Source of the DNA: Hippasteria phrygiana
Taxonomy: Eukaryota > Echinodermata > Asteroidea > Valvatida > Goniasteridae
Length of the DNA stretch: 64,000 bases
Reading direction: 5' to 3'
NCBI GenBank assembly: GCA_037893225.1
Contig: JAZGUH010000544.1
Coordinates: forward strand, 237,949 to 301,948
The position numbers were made by a program, and so were the translations under genes. The notes below the pieces were generated by a model. The model had not been told where the DNA came from. It made no database searches and worked only from the letters and a program-made list of their open reading frames with translations. Every line of letters begins with the position of its first letter. The first letter of the stretch is position 1. Of this stretch, positions 46,149 through 56,635 are shown piece after piece.

Positions 46149-46283
46149 GTTTGTACAGGAGAGAGGAATAGGAAGGTTGACTCCTTGGCAAATTGGCGTC
46201 ACTCACCTCTATGGTACCCTTTCATGGTTCACCGTTTTTTCCCAGTTCCAAGGGTTACTGTTGTGAAGCTGTTGGGTGTTTGT

Positions 46284-46486
46284 CAGAGGTGTAGTCGAGT
46301 CCATCACAAGTCCCTGCAAATCCCTGCAAGCCCTCCAGTGCCAATTCCAATCACAAGCTATTCAAATGGGCTTTGAGAAAGGCATTCGTTTGTCAATGTT
46401 CATCCAGTCACTTTTATGAAAGGATTTCTGACTGGACTTGCGAAAGGACTTGTGAACGGACTTGCAGGGACCTGACTACAACTCTG
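46284..46486 (+). mobile_element. hAT-like MITE (CAGAG ends)
   Basis: Ends CAGAGGTGTAGTCGAGTCC and CTGACTACAACTCTG; flanks gtgtttgt and gtgctcgt agree at 6 of 8. Only two CAAGTCC units, so this is an unexpanded copy. Confidence 0.78.
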
Positions 46487-46510
46487 GTGCTCGTATCGCC
46501 AATTAGCCTT

Positions 46511-46629
46511 TTAGAGGTATGGCGGACACAATAGGAGGGCGCTATTTGATTTGGGTAAACCTTTTGTATGGCACAAAAGGTTTACCTAAATCAAATAGCG
46601 CCCTCCTATTGTGTCCGCCATACCTCTAA
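46511..46629. repeat. Near-perfect 54-bp hairpin
   Basis: TTAGAGGTATGGCGGACACA through GGTTTACC-type sequence to 46565 is mirrored from 46576 to 46629 with a single mismatch (GGGTAAACC against GGTTTACCTA). The loop is about 10 bases. Confidence 0.9.
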
Positions 46630-47458
46630 ATAATAGCCTAATTATGTTTATTCCCAATATGGTGCAGGGTTGAGATTTCTCCGGATTTTTCCTGATTTCA
46701 GGATTTTAGGTAGGACTTCTTCGGGATTTCCGGAAGATTTTTTGGTCCTTAAATTGTTTTTAATCATGCCCAAATGACCTCTGAAACCTGAAACGGTCTT
46801 CTTTTAAATCTAAGGACCCAATTTTTTTTTGCAAATTTTGAACCGTATCGTTTGGTAGAAACTGCAGTTTTTTTATATGCATTTTTCAGCAATGCTGTAC
46901 AAATCAGATGCCTCCGAATGTTTCGTAGATTCTTCATTTTCCCTGTGTGCCTCCAAGATTTCAATGGTCGATTTTTTTAATTCATTTTAATAGTACTTTC
47001 AGCAGTTGAGTTTATCGGAGAAGCACAGACTTATAAATTGTTATGGACACTTTCTCTGGGTGGCTGACGGGACTGTGAATTTTCAGTGGGAAGTCAATTT
47101 CATGGTTTTACCGTTTTTTTTCACCCAAAAAGTATGTTTCTGTGATATCCCAAAGTTTTATAACAAATTCAACAGTGAAATATTGTTTGCACTGGGAATA
47201 TAGTTCACATGGTCCACGGACTCTGAGGTTCATTTTCTCAAAACAAGGGGGCATGACTCTTAACAACTTCAGTGGCTAGGAATGAGCTATAGCAACATGC
47301 ATCAAATTAAAACTTACCTGATATTTCATAAAATACCATCTGAATTTCCACTTTTGCTACTTTTCACTCATTTTTGGTGCCAGGTCACTTATTTGCAAGG
47401 CTTCTAAACATTTTTTAATACTGCTGAACTGGAAATATTTCAAGAAATCACCCTTTAA

Positions 47459-47732
47459 CCCCTTGCGTACGGATGACGCAAATATGCGCAAAAAAAAACA
47501 GTGCCACCAGGCCGGATGACGCAATTGGCCGCCGTTTGTGCAGTTTCAATCCATTGTTGGATTAAACAGTGCCACCAGGCCGGATGACGCCATTGGCCGC
47601 TGTTTGTGCAGTTTCAATCCATTGTTGTATTATTGTTACGCTTGACTGCACAAACACATTGTAGCAGTTCGCTTGGCTGGCAGAGCCGCCGCGGCACCCT
47701 GACGTCTCCCGTAAAATACCGTACTCAAGGGG
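47459..47732 (+). mobile_element. TTAA MITE with internal duplication
   Basis: Flanked by TTAA at 47455-47458 and 47733-47736. Carries the same 72-bp duplication as 8204-8486, so the duplicated form itself has moved. Confidence 0.87.
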
Positions 47733-48120
47733 TTAACGAACAAGGTGATATGGGTGATTTGTTTGCCGTAAAGTTGGGAATTTTCAGTCTGGTGCAACCT
47801 CTTGGTGGTGCTGTGTTGTTGAATTGCCTGAAGTCATCGGCTCAATACAAGAACGTCCTATTTGAATTTGTACTAACGTGCCTGTTGCAGACATGCAACT
47901 TTTCCTTGGATCAGCTGATTTCCTCGTTTTTCTACTTCATACTTACGCCATTGAAAAATTTAAAACCACTGTACAAAGTCTTGTAAAGATTGGAATTTCC
48001 TCGTTTTTTGTTAATTCCGTGTTGCATGCCTGATCAAGTTTAACAAGCGTTTTTAATTCATAAATTGAGGTACTCACTTAAACAAAACCCTTGGATGTCC
48101 CCTTCTCCTTCTCATTTCAG

Positions 48121-48303
48121 GATGACGCTAAGGACCTGTCCATCGACCATCGGATGTCGGACACCAGCCTGGAGCTCAAGCTACGAGATGCCAAGGAGAT
48201 GAATGAGGACAAGAGGAAGTCGGCACGGAAACGAGACTTCATCATGCAGGAGCTACTGCAGACGGAGAAGACCTACGTCAGGGATCTGCACTGCTGTATC
48301 GAT
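48121..48303 (+). CDS. Trio: Trio exon l: linker and DH conserved region 1
   Basis: 183 nt, 61 codons, phase 0. The first half is the linker (DDAKDLSIDHRMSDTSLE), then KLRDAKEMNEDKRKSARKRD leads into DH region 1, FIMQELLQTEKTYVRDLH. Vertebrates have FIMAELIQTEKAYVRDL. Region 1 contains the Glu that contacts switch I of the GTPase. The family's first GEF unit activates Rac1 and RhoG by nucleotide exchange. Compared with the vertebrate linker as I recall it, this one looks several residues shorter, so an extra small exon could be alternatively used but I see none. Acceptor is tctcatttcag, donor gtgagt. Confidence 0.97.
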
Positions 48304-48400
48304 GTGAGTGGGATTGGCCTCAATCACAAGAATGTCCATGTTATGTCACATTCCTTGAATCCATTCAATACAACATCACTTCGTGCACATTTGTATAATT

Positions 48401-48843
48401 GTGACCCGCTCTGCAAAAAGGGCACATAAGTCGCTGTATGCTTTTACGAGTTATGGGCCATTCAATGTGAAGAGGGTGAAAAATTCTTCAAACAAGTGAT
48501 TTTGAAGGAGGGAATTTTTTGCATCTTAGATACCTATATTATTCTAGTTCATACCCAAAATCTTTGATTTCAGTGAATAAAGTTAGAAAAAGAATGTGTT
48601 TTTGTCGAGTGCTTCCATCTATTGCTTTGCTTTTTGTTTTTTTAAATGGCTTGTTTCTCCTCAAGTCATTTCAAGAAATTCCTGAAAACAAACATGCAAA
48701 TTTCCAAATATCTCGTGATTGCAAAATGCTAGAGATCGCAGACATATACCATATGAAAGCTTATAAAATGGCCTTTCCATCTATATATAAAACACTATTT
48801 TCAAATTTTGCAACATAAGTGCCCTTTTTGCAGAGCGGGTCAC
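48401..48843. mobile_element. GTGACCC-ended MITE
   Basis: 443 bp, flanked by AATT on both sides, opposite orientation to 27470-27926. Begins 97 bp after exon l. Confidence 0.86.
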
Positions 48844-49682
48844 AATTGAACACTCATGGCATTTTAGCTCCACATTTGTGGCGTCCGCAAGGGAAATTGG
48901 AAGTCGCATGACCTATTTTTGAGTAATTGCAATTTACATGAAAATCGTCAAAAAATCATGATTCCTGTTTTTGTCAAAATACTGTAGTTTAAAAGCATAT
49001 TTAATTCAAAATACCTGGTTTGCTTTTGTGTTGAGACCATTAAATGTGTACAATTTGACATTTCAGTCCGACGTACTTCAAAGTTTTGTTTGTAAACTAC
49101 GTATTATTTTCCATTCTCAATGTTGAATTTACGGCTCTATTCGAAAACCAAAATATCGTATAACAGTAATTATTTCACCATTGCAAAGCTTGATTACAGA
49201 ATGCAAATCTCAATGTTCAAAATTTCCAACTTATATCTGATTTCGTTTGCTGGTGCCACATTTTGTGCGTGTGTGCCATTCCAAACATGGCTGCAAAAAA
49301 CAGTGTTCCACTTGAATGTCAAGGTATCTGCTTTATTTTTGTCTAGTGTGCGGGGCCAGTCTCGCTTTCAAATTTACTTGGAAAAGGAACACAACTAGCT
49401 GGAATCATTACTTAATTTATTTTTGCCAGGCCATGGCCTGATCCCGAGCTATGATGGTTTGCCAGCAAGGACATTAATAAAGTTGGATGCATGTCTCCCT
49501 TTCCCTCTTCTGCCATGAGTTGGGGTCCAGAGAACTAGCTCCAACACCAACTCGTCAGTTTTGCGAAAACAGTGTCCAGCTGAGCCCAGTCTGCGCTGTC
49601 TTTAGTTTGGCAGAGAGCGGAGTCAGGTTCCCATAAAGGTCTTGGGTTGGAACATGGTGGTTTGCATCTAATGTGATGTTAA

Positions 49683-49859
49683 CCCCTTGAACCCGGGCAT
49701 ACCGGGTATTTCATGGGGGCGCCGGGGTGCCAGGCCGGGTTATTCAGCCAAGCGAAACGGAAACAAGAGGCTTAACGTACAAAATACCCCATATAGACAT
49801 CAACCGGCCAGGTGGCAATTTACAATCCGCACATATTTGTGTCAACCGGTGGCAAGGGG
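49683..49859 (+). mobile_element. TTAA MITE, second subfamily
   Basis: Flanked by TTAA at 49679-49682 and 49860-49863. Shares CCAGGTGGCAATTT and TGTGTCAACCGGTGG motifs with 18803 and 22823. Confidence 0.8.
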
Positions 49860-49978
49860 TTAAGGGCAGCTCTTAGTAGTCGTGTGTAGCATCCATCTAG
49901 TTGTTTGGCTATCTTGGCTGTGATGGTCCGTGCTTCACATCCATCATTAACACAGCCTCATTCAGTGAAGAACGACAG

Positions 49979-50087
49979 GGTTCGTCTGTGAGTTGGGACT
50001 GCTATATTTTCTAAGTTGCACTCGGCATGTATTTTATAGAGCCAAGTTATTTAGGTAGCCTTGCTTTGATAGTTGTCATGAATAAGG
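49979..50087. repeat. Dispersed 110-bp repeat, copy 2
   Basis: Partner of 21962-22073; diverged by substitutions and small gaps. Confidence 0.55.
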
Positions 50088-50477
50088 CCAATCTCCCGTT
50101 CAAGGGACGATGGCGTAGTTTCCTCCAAGCTGGAAATTTGGAGCCCGGGCTTGCCCGCTGGACCAGTTTGGGTAATTCTCAGTACAGAGCGCCACCAATA
50201 GTTTGCCCTGGATCGGTGAGGAAATTATTCTCGGTGTATCATTGAAAATGGTGGTTATCAGTTAACTAGCCATACCATGTGCCATTTTTTACTGGAAGAA
50301 AAACTGGGTAATTTGGCATTTGGAGGACACACAATCTTTTGAGTTGATTGAAGTGTTTTTTCTTGGGGGGGGGGGGGGTTAGCAGTTGGTCAGATTTGCT
50401 AAACCCCTTGAATTCAAAGTTAACAGCTCTGCCGACAACTGAAATTCCCTCCTTTTTTTCTTCTTTTTTTGTTGCAG

Positions 50478-50587
50478 AATTACCTTTGTGAGATGGTTGC
50501 TTCGGTCGTGGAAGTCCCCCAAGGCATTGTGGGTAAAGAGCACATCCTCTTCGGCAACATTGAGGAGATCTATAGCTTCCATAAAGA
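50478..50587 (+). CDS. Trio: Trio exon m: DH domain
   Basis: 110 nt. Starts in phase 0 with [20 protein letters not shown] (vertebrates [20 protein letters not shown]) and continues [14 protein letters not shown], ending with two bases of a split Asp codon. Acceptor is tttttgttgcag, donor gtaaga. Encodes DH helices between conserved regions 1 and 2. Confidence 0.96.
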
Positions 50588-51570
50588 GTAAGACTCGTGG
50601 ATAATTCCACTCACTCAGTATGTCACTTTCAGGAAACTGGATATAAATACTGGCCTGATGAGCCATGCTGGCTAGGCTCAGATTTATAACTTTGTTTTTC
50701 CACCCGAAACCATGCTATACTTGTTTAACTATACATATTTAGTTATTTGTTGTCCAAAATTTTGCGGAGTCAGTCAGTTGGCCCCAAGCGTGGTAAAACA
50801 ACGCTAGCTCATGCCAGACATATTTGCACAGTGCACTGTAAAAGCTTGAAGTATGTCTCTGTGTGATAGTTTCATATTAGCCCATGTGATTGCTCAGTGA
50901 ATTGCATGCATAAACAACTATAGCACGGATTATGGTTGTTTGCACACCAGTGTTATAGTCGAGTACATTTCCACGAGTACGAGTACTTTTGCATGAGTAG
51001 GAGTATTCCTTGCAGGTGACATCTCCATACACACACAGTTGCATAGCAAAAGTATCAGCCGATGTGATGGTGAATTTACCTGTTTGAATTTGGCTATTTG
51101 CTCATAAATATGCATGAGGTGTAGTAAATTTAAAATATTTCATCTTCTAAACTGACGTCATACTGATTGGAGCTTTTCCAAATGCTTACTGTGACTTTGC
51201 GGAAACACCATGTGGAAATATTTCTTAAATTAAGAAAATGGTTCTGAAAAGAACCAGAGGTATAAACTCGACGTTCCAGTCAGTATGCTTTGACCGTCTA
51301 GGAGAAGACGCATGCTGACGTATACATTCTCCTGAAGACGGTCAGAGCATAACAGACCGGAACGTCGAGTTTATACCTCTGGTTCTTTTCACAACCATTC
51401 TCTTAATTTGAGAAATATTTCCACATGGTGTTTCCGCAAACCTTTCATTTATTAGTATCTCCGCCATGCAAAGCCTCAAGTCTTACTAACTGTGATTTGG
51501 TCGATTTCAAATGCGTGCAATGTTTGTCCACTCTAATTGTTTTCTACACCTTTGCCTTTGTCTTTGGCAG
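50588..51570. other. Intron, 1.0 kb
   Basis: Contains a foldback at 51196-51440 and, near 50950, a CAGTGTTATAGTCGAGTAC stretch that looks like one end of the CAGTGTTG element group. Confidence 0.7.
51196..51440. repeat. Foldback, arms about 105 bp
   Basis: TTTGCGGAAACACCATGTGG at 51196 is mirrored at 51421-51440. Both arms also contain CCAGAGGTATAAACTCGACG or its complement. Confidence 0.9.
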
Positions 51571-51640
51571 TATCTTCCTGAAAGAGTTGGAGAAATACGA
51601 AGCCATGCCGGAGGATGTTGGCCATTGCTTTGTGACATGG
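51571..51640 (+). CDS. Trio: Trio exon n: DH conserved region 2
   Basis: 70 nt, the smallest exon. Its first base completes the Asp codon, then [20 protein letters not shown] and VTW follow, against vertebrate [20 protein letters not shown] and VTW. Acceptor is tctttggcag, donor gtaagg. Phase 0 at the 3' end. Confidence 0.97.
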
Positions 51641-51689
51641 GTAAGGGATTTACACTTTATTTCGTCATATAAATCTTTAATATACGTCA

Positions 51690-51815
51690 CACAATCCACA
51701 AGGGAGACCGCCAACATAGGGCAAGATAGCTCAGTTGGTAGAGCGCCGGTACGGTAACCCGGAGGTCGCAGGTTCGAATCCCGCTCGTGCCAGTTTCTTT
51801 GTTCACATTGAAAAT
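51690..51815 (+). mobile_element. tRNA-derived SINE
   Basis: 51720-51792 folds roughly like a tRNA: acceptor GGCAAGA/TCGTGCC, D arm GCTC/GAGC, B box GGTTCGAATCC. The anticodon loop lacks the usual U33 and its stem has a mismatch. Flanks ATCCACAAGGGA and TTTCTTTGTTCAC recur at 32755-32940, so this is a dispersed SINE, not a working tRNA gene. Confidence 0.7.
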
Positions 51816-52011
51816 ATATAAATCTTTAGTGAGAAATGCTGCAACAATTACCTCCAAAAGCTGGTTGAAACTTCTCTTCTTCTCAAACATTTATATATAA
51901 ATGTATTAGTTTTTAACACTTGCATTTTAATCCTTTCGGTATTTATTAACATCCTCAGATGTTTATTTTTATCTTGTGAAATACAAGGTGGATAAAAAAA
52001 AATAAACAAAT

Positions 52012-52590
52012 GAATAAACAAATGAAATCTTGATAAAGACTTTATTAAAGTAGACGTCCAGTACACATAACAAAATAGGGTGAATAAAAAAAAATGAAAT
52101 AAAAAATAACGAAACCGAGATATTAATGTTAATTATAACCAAAGGAGGGCACGTATTAAAATGAGGGATATTTCCTGTGATAGACCCAGATCTCCTCTTT
52201 CATTTGACACCTTGATCATGTCTTAATATTTTCGGTTGACTGAGCAGTGTACAATTTGATGAAAGGCTCAAGTGAGGGCTTTGCGCCACTTTCAGTAACT
52301 GTGTCCAGTGGCTTAAATTCTGGTTGGTCCTTACGTTTTTAAGAGAAACTTGAATGGAGAAGCCTATCTTCAGGTGATCAATGACCTTTCGTAAAATTGT
52401 TCATTGCACAGTCAACTGAAAACATTAAGATATGATCAAAGTGTCATTTGAAAGAGGAGATTCAGGTTTATCATAGGAAATATCCCTTATTTTAATTTGT
52501 TAAAAAAAAAAAATTGTCATCTAATATTTTGATGTGTACAGAACTTCTACTTAATTAAAGTCTTTCCCGAGATTTCATTTGTTTATTCAT
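52012..52590. mobile_element. Long foldback element
   Basis: GAATAAACAAATGAAATC at the left is mirrored by GATTTCATTTGTTTATTC at the right. Further in, AAGACTTTATTAAAG, AGATCTCCTCTTTC and GTCTTAATATTTTC segments are also mirrored. Confidence 0.82.
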
Positions 52591-53258
52591 CCATTCTGAA
52601 CGAATTTTGTTTATTTCGTGATCAAAGTTATGGAGGGCCTGACATTGCAGAATCTTTCTCGAAGTCTATTAGAATGTGACTCCTTCGAAAAAGATACTGC
52701 TGGGATGGAAATGTCAGGCCCTTGTTACTTTCATGAGTTTTATATTTCAGGTCATTGCAGTTGCAGCCAGTCTGTAGATTATTAGGTTTTTGTCATTTGT
52801 TTTTATTTCTTGTCGAATTGCCTTGTATTTGGGTCATTCCATAAATTTGGGGTCCAAAAGTGTGACATTTGTTTTGGTGTCCTTGTTAAACCTGACCTGT
52901 GTCATTTTTAAGTATCATTAAAATTGACATCACACCTTTTTTTTATTTTACTTGTTTGGCAGGTACTTTTGCTTTACATAATCACTCTTAGAGATAGCAG
53001 GCATTAAAGAATGTGTCCTGAATTGAAACATCTTATACATGTCAGATGTAACTGGGACACCAAAATTGGACCTCCAATTTATGGAATGACCCACTAATTT
53101 GTTTCTGTCGAGTTTCTTTTAGATTGTATCTATCTAATTTGATCTTTTGTCATTCTTTTTCACCCCGTGGTGAATGAGCAACCACATTATATATTATTGG
53201 GATAATTAATCAGACTCTGTCTTAGCAGTTCACATTGTTAATTTGATTGTATTTTTAG

Positions 53259-53348
53259 GCGGACAAGTTTCAGATGTACGTAACGTATTGCAGGAACAAG
53301 CCAGACTCCAACGCTTTGCTGATGGATCAAGCGGGTACCTTCTTTGAG
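53259..53348 (+). CDS. Trio: Trio exon o: DH domain
   Basis: 90 nt, 30 codons, phase 0. [20 protein letters not shown] matches vertebrate [20 protein letters not shown], then AGTFFE follows. Acceptor is gtatttttag, donor gtgagc. Lies between DH regions 2 and 3. Confidence 0.97.
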
Positions 53349-53574
53349 GTGAGCTGTTCTTAATAAATTGAGGAGATAAAATTTCTGGCCCTGAAACCTG
53401 ACTGGTCATTCTGCAGCATTTTGACGCTAAGTTGAAAGAAGCATCATAAATCAATTTCTTAACTGCAAAAATTTGCCTTGCACATAAAGGGTGTACCAAG
53501 CAAAATAAGGTTAACAGACAAATTGCCATTGTAAGGTTACCGGACTAAATACCATCTACAAACTGATTATGTGG

Positions 53575-54195
53575 TAACCGATTCGAATCTGTGGTGGTCC
53601 AGTGGTTAGGACGTCTACACTGATGGGCTGGAGGTTGTGGGTTATGCAACTTGCCCACCAACTGCGTTTGCTTGCATTATTTTAAGAATTTTTCCGCCAA
53701 ATTTTTCCGCCAAAATTTGCGATATATTGCGCTATTTGCAAATTTGGCAATTTGTTGAGATTTTCTGCGAAATGCTGTTGCCCATCGGCACAACGAGCGC
53801 AAGAATTTGAAAAAAATCACAGATTTTTCAAGTCAAATGGTGCCTGACTGATATTCTCAAATTTTCTTGGAAACGCTTGTGCTGCCTTGCGCTGCATTGC
53901 GCTGCATTGCGCTCGTTGTGCATGCTTGCGTTGTGCACTGCTCGCGATGCATTGCGAAAGACGTTTAGCGCAGCTTGGCTTGCGCTGTTTTGCACTATTT
54001 TGGGGCAGGTTCAAAACTAGCGCAACAGCTTGCGAAATGGCTTTCGCAAGAACGCTTACCCACTGCTACGCTACTTGCGCTATTTTTGGCTTCGCAAGCT
54101 GGCGCAGGCAGTTTCGCAAGATAACGCAGATGGTGGGCAATGTGCATTAGAGTCCCATCCGAGAGAGCCTGTGAATTTTGTTCCCACAAGCTCTC
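53575..54195 (+). mobile_element. tRNA-type SINE split by an insertion
   Basis: 53582-53644 (GGTGGTCCAGTGGTTAGGAC to GTTGTGGGTT) and 54147-54195 (GAGTCCCATCCGAG, GCCTGTGAATTTTGT) together match the tRNA-like core and tail at 17253-17345. Confidence 0.72.
53645..54146. mobile_element. Harbinger-like MITE in a SINE
   Basis: 502 bp with inverted ends TGCAACTTGCCCACCA and TGGTGGGCAATGTGCA, flanked by TTA (53642-53644 and 54147-54149). A 3-bp TWA duplication is the PIF/Harbinger signature. The interior is dense in TTGCGC and GCTGCATTGCG motifs. Confidence 0.72.
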
Positions 54196-54257
54196 GGAAA
54201 GATCTCACTTCTGATTCAATTCAAAAACCTGGTGGTGTTGATATTTGTTATTTATAG

Positions 54258-54350
54258 GAGATCCAGAAGAAGCACGGCTTAGGGCTGTCTGTCCAAGCTT
54301 ACATCATCAAACCAGTTCAAAGAATCACCAAGTATCAACTGCTACTCAAG
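54258..54350 (+). CDS. Trio: Trio exon p: DH conserved region 3
   Basis: 93 nt, 31 codons, phase 0. Contains [18 protein letters not shown], the hallmark DH region 3 that forms the GTPase-binding surface. Vertebrates have [18 protein letters not shown]. The start at GAG after ttatttatag is chosen because it gives FFE-EIQKKHG, matching YFD-EIQQRHG. The alternative acceptor three bases later would drop one Glu. Donor is gtaaaa. Confidence 0.97.
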
Positions 54351-54415
54351 GTAAAACACGGTACTTGTCTTCTTTATGGATGAGTGCTGACATTCAATGC
54401 TAACACTTACCATTA

Positions 54416-54620
54416 AAGGTAATATACAACATTTGCAGACATCAAAAAATAAAACTTTAACATTATTATGAAAGACCTTACTTGACAATTAGTAAATAAT
54501 AGTCTCAAGAATCCTGTGAAATCGTGGCACCTGGTGTGCTGTCATTTTCAAGAAAAGTGGAATTTTTGTATTGATTTCCAGCGTAGCTGGCTGACCATCA
54601 TTGGAAAATACTGACTTTTT
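54416..54620. mobile_element. GTACAC-ended MITE, partial copy
   Basis: TTAAAGGTAATATACAAC and AATCCTGTGAAATCGTGGCA match the left half of 16099. Confidence 0.65.
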
Positions 54621-54628
54621 GCCAAATA

Positions 54629-55184
54629 CAGTAAAATCGCGATAACTAAAACTCGGATAACTCCTATCTCTGCTTATCTCGAAGCTACACCACATTCCCG
54701 GCAAAAGAATATGATATTGTGTACATAAATACTGCCGTAACTCGAATTGCTGGCACCGGTGAATCCGTTTAACTCAATTTTTTTTCTCCAGCCAGTCTAA
54801 AAACAAACCGCTGCCAAAAAAGCCACAAAGAGGTGTCAACCATCGCAAAACTTTTCTTTCATGAGTCATAATTGCTATCGCCTTCGACCTTTCAAGACGT
54901 AGACGGCGTGCACGTGCTATATTGTGATCAATTTGGTCAAGAACAACATAAAATTTGAGTAATGATGGAAAAATGCTAGTGATACTGAAAATTGTTTCAA
55001 ATAACGTGTCTATACCTCGGCATAGTGAGTACGGTGGAGCCATTCATTTACATGTTCGTACACATACGTGCACGCGTAGATGATAGGACTGTTGAAAAAT
55101 ATCGGGACATCACTTAAGTCGAATTCCGGATATCTCGAATATTTTGCCCATTCCCTTGAGCTTCGAGTTATCGCGATTTTACTG
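54629..55184. mobile_element. pogo-like element
   Basis: Inverted ends CAGTAAAATCGCGATAACT and GAGTTATCGCGATTTTACTG flanked by TA (54627-54628 and 55185-55186), as in pogo/Tigger elements. 556 bp with no transposase domain, so non-autonomous. Confidence 0.8.
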
Positions 55185-55393
55185 TACTGTCCCCAATTTA
55201 CCAACTTTAGTTAGTCCACATTTTGTTTGGCAATTGGTTACACATCCGTATACGGGTGCTTGACGTGAAGTTACTATGTGTTTCTCATCGAGAAAATGAA
55301 AAAAAGAGAGAGAGTGGGGGAGATCATGATTCTCACTGATCATTTGATTGATCCGAAGAGTGATTTATCATTCTTTGTTTTGTTCATTGAAAG

Positions 55394-55513
55394 GATCTGC
55401 TGGCATGTTGTGAAGAGGGCAAGGGGGAAATCAGAGAGGCCTTGGAAGTCATGCTGATGGTCCCCAAGAAAGCCAACGATGCCATACACCTGAGTATGCT
55501 GGAAGGCATCAAT
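55394..55513 (+). CDS. Trio: Trio exon q: end of DH domain
   Basis: 120 nt, 40 codons, phase 0. [20 protein letters not shown] is near vertebrate [20 protein letters not shown], followed by [18 protein letters not shown]. This is the long last DH helix that runs into PH1. Acceptor is ttcattgaaag, donor gtaagt. Confidence 0.97.
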
Positions 55514-55563
55514 GTAAGTAGGCGTGGCTGTGGTTGGTTTAGCAAGCTGTCTGCCTGTGGCTA

Positions 55564-56347
55564 TGTTCAGACAGCATTTTAGCTAAAATGGTAACAAGTT
55601 AAAACGGTCGCTCGCCACGGGTGGCCGGTCGTAAAATTAAAACATACTGAGCGTTCAGACAGCATTTTAAGTATAGCGGGTTCAACTCAAAGTGGTTTAT
55701 CTCCGTTCTGGGGTCACGTAGAACTTCCGCTCATTCACATAAAGCTCGCGCTAGTACGGTTCATGTGTACCTGTACATATAATACGTCCACAGTTTTCAA
55801 CCGGTTGCCGGCGTACCTGCTTCCTGACACTTTGAAGCATTGGACATGATGGTGATCAGATCAGCTTTGAAACACTTTCAACAACTGTTTTAAATCAACG
55901 ATCCACAGAAAATATTGGAACAATCGACAAAAAATTAATGTAAGTGTAAAGGAAGAGCAGAAAGATGCACACGAATGCTATTAGCAAAAATGGAGGTTGA
56001 TGACCCACGCTACATTGGCGTGCTATGATATAGGATGTGTCTATGGACGAGGACAACAGATTGTTTACAGCAAAAAGCACGCCACAAAAAGGTTACGTAA
56101 CACCGGGTCAACCGCTAAAACAGGAAACGTGTTAGCTAAAACCGTTCAGACATCGTATTAGAAGATAAAACCATTCTGGTTTAGTGCTAAAACCTTCCCT
56201 CCGAGGTGTATTAAATCACCGTTTTAGCGTCGAGATAAACCTGATTCGGTGTAACTTTAAAACCGTTCAGACACCGTTTTAGCAGAAAAGTTACACCAAA
56301 TCAAGTTCGACCAGTGTTTTAAGGGAATTTAAAACGATGTCTGAATA
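55564..56347. mobile_element. TGTTCAGACA-ended element
   Basis: Ends TGTTCAGACAGCATTTTAGC and AAAACGATGTCTGAATA are inverted. Several internal TTTTAGC/AAAACGG motifs occur. The right third matches 29128-29345. Confidence 0.72.
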
Positions 56348-56635
56348 TGTACGGTACCCTACTGTCTGGTTTGTTGTGATGAGGGAAAAAGCCAGAGCAC
56401 AGAGGTTGACACACCAACTTCCTATCTAGCCCTATGTTAATTTTGCTGTAAGTGTGATTCAGTACGATCACCCAGGTTGTCAGAATGTGGGTCGCTTATC
56501 TGAATTAGCCCCATTTATTCTGCTTTTCAAGCTAGGTAGTTTTTGTTGACCTGAGTGAACTTCAAGATTGAAGAACAATATGTGAAGTGCACGTCTGTTA
56601 AGAAACCAAACTATGGAAACATGGATTTTATATTG

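Larger units (their letters stand above)
46149..48120. other. Intron, 2.0 kb
   Basis: Contains a hAT-like element (46284-46486), a near-perfect hairpin (46511-46629) and a TTAA MITE with an internal duplication (47459-47732). Around 46664-46740 a CAGGGTTGAGATTTC stretch resembles one end of the element at 39943. Confidence 0.7.
48304..50477. other. Intron, 2.2 kb
   Basis: Contains a GTGACCC-ended element (48401-48843), a TTAA MITE (49683-49859) and a 110-bp segment (49979-50087) that is repeated upstream of exon b. A short G run occurs near 50365. 48850-49670 shows no recognisable feature. Confidence 0.7.
51641..53258. other. Intron, 1.6 kb
   Basis: Holds a tRNA-derived SINE (51690-51815) and a long foldback (52012-52590). 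The remainder is AT-rich. Confidence 0.75.
53349..54257. other. Intron, 0.9 kb
   Basis: Almost entirely a tRNA-type SINE (about 53575-54195) split by a TTA-flanked element (53645-54146). Confidence 0.75.
54351..55393. other. Intron, 1.0 kb
   Basis: Contains a fragment of the GTACAC-ended element (54416-54620) directly followed by a pogo-like element (54629-55184). Confidence 0.75.

Noticed and set aside
51719..51793. Functional tRNA gene
   Set aside because: The cloverleaf is roughly present, but U33 is missing, stems have mismatches and the flanks recur as a SINE at 32755-32940.
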